Of a stretch of DNA of 7,238 bases, positions 7,110 through 7,238 are shown one piece after another. The DNA is taken from contig VBHV01000037.1 of the NCBI GenBank assembly GCA_005881995.1, positions 1,928 to 9,165 on the forward strand. The letters are read 5' to 3'. The DNA is from Chloroflexota bacterium. GTDB lineage: Bacteria > Chloroflexota > Ktedonobacteria > Ktedonobacterales > Ktedonobacteraceae. How positions within the stretch are numbered: position 1 is the stretch's first letter; the number at the start of each line of letters is the position of its first letter. Made by a program: the position numbers and the translations under genes. Under the pieces are notes generated by a model that saw only the letters and a list, made by a program, of their open reading frames with translations, searched no databases and was not told the origin of the DNA.

Positions 7110-7156
7110 CCATGAGTGTGAGACGATTCTGAGGGATGTGTGAGATGAGTCTGAGA
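7110..7156. repeat. array A: four imperfect 11-bp direct repeats, operator-like
   Basis: TGAG recurs at 7119 (TGAGA), 7130, 7141 and 7152, each exactly 11 bp apart. Framed from 7110, the units fit a loose consensus AGAnGAnTSTG (plus strand), with TG at the last two positions in all four and T at position 8. Eleven-bp direct repeats, about one helical turn, are the usual binding pattern of PhoB/OmpR-family response regulators. The array lies 103-149 bp upstream of the terC GTG. The regulator is unknown. Confidence 0.5.
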
Positions 7157-7184
7157 GTCCTTTCTAGCAGCTATCTTGCTTTCT

Positions 7185-7228
7185 CAGCTTCAACACAGCT
7201 TCAATACAGCATCAGTTCAGCTAAACCT
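7185..7228. repeat. array B: four 11-bp direct repeats with CAGC core
   Basis: CAGC recurs at 7185, 7196, 7207 and 7218, each exactly 11 bp apart. The first two units agree at 10 of 11 positions (CAGCTTCAAnA); the third is CAGCATCAGTT and the fourth keeps only the core and some flanking bases. Read on the minus strand the units begin with TTGAAGCTG-like sequence, reminiscent in layout of Pho-box repeats. The array is 178-221 bp upstream of terC and could equally serve a gene beyond the right edge. Confidence 0.6.
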
Positions 7229-7238
7229 GCTAGACTGT

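Noticed and set aside
7110..7228. CRISPR array
   Set aside because: Units are 11 bp and contiguous, without spacers, and too short for CRISPR repeats.
7008..7238. yybP-ykoY Mn2+ riboswitch before terC
   Set aside because: The conserved purine-rich core expected for this class is not visible on the minus strand; only a simple hairpin is seen.

Overview
The window looks like a chromosomal segment of a moderately GC-rich, free-living bacterium. Genes use ordinary Shine-Dalgarno (SD) starts, including a GTG, and TAG works as a normal stop (the peptidase gene ends with it). The mix of a GH63/MGH1-like glycosidase, a CaCA antiporter, a cytosolic thermolysin-like peptidase and tandem 11-bp operator-like repeats is compatible with Chloroflexota (Ktedonobacteria-like). 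That placement is a guess from gene style, not from a marker gene.

Layout. On the minus strand, 1-1112 holds the 5' part of a glycoside-hydrolase-like gene that runs off the left edge and is interrupted by one in-frame amber codon at 252-254. It has a near-consensus promoter (TTGACC, 17 bp, TACAAT) in a 250-bp divergent region. On the plus strand, 1363-6217 is a tightly packed three-gene run: a Ca2+/H+ antiporter (Cax/CaCA) broken in its centre, a 669-residue HExxH metallopeptidase without a signal peptide, and a 511-residue metallo-beta-lactamase-fold protein of ComEC-like type. Gaps are 19 and 11 bp, so they are probably cotranscribed. A TerC-family membrane protein gene (7007-6267, minus strand) converges on this run. 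Its upstream region (7008-7238) carries a 10-bp leader hairpin and two four-unit arrays of 11-bp direct repeats lying in one common 11-bp register.

How the parts may work together. The antiporter and the TerC protein are both inner-membrane proteins linked to metal-ion export. The peptidase/MBL pair looks like a two-enzyme cytoplasmic module: one predicted protein-cutting enzyme and one predicted MBL hydrolase or nuclease, 11 bp apart. What it acts on cannot be read from the sequence. The least explained features are this pair and the phased repeats upstream of terC. Two genes in the left 2.6 kb are broken: one by a single nonsense codon, the other by what looks like an internal deletion that removed transmembrane helix 6 and shifted the frame.
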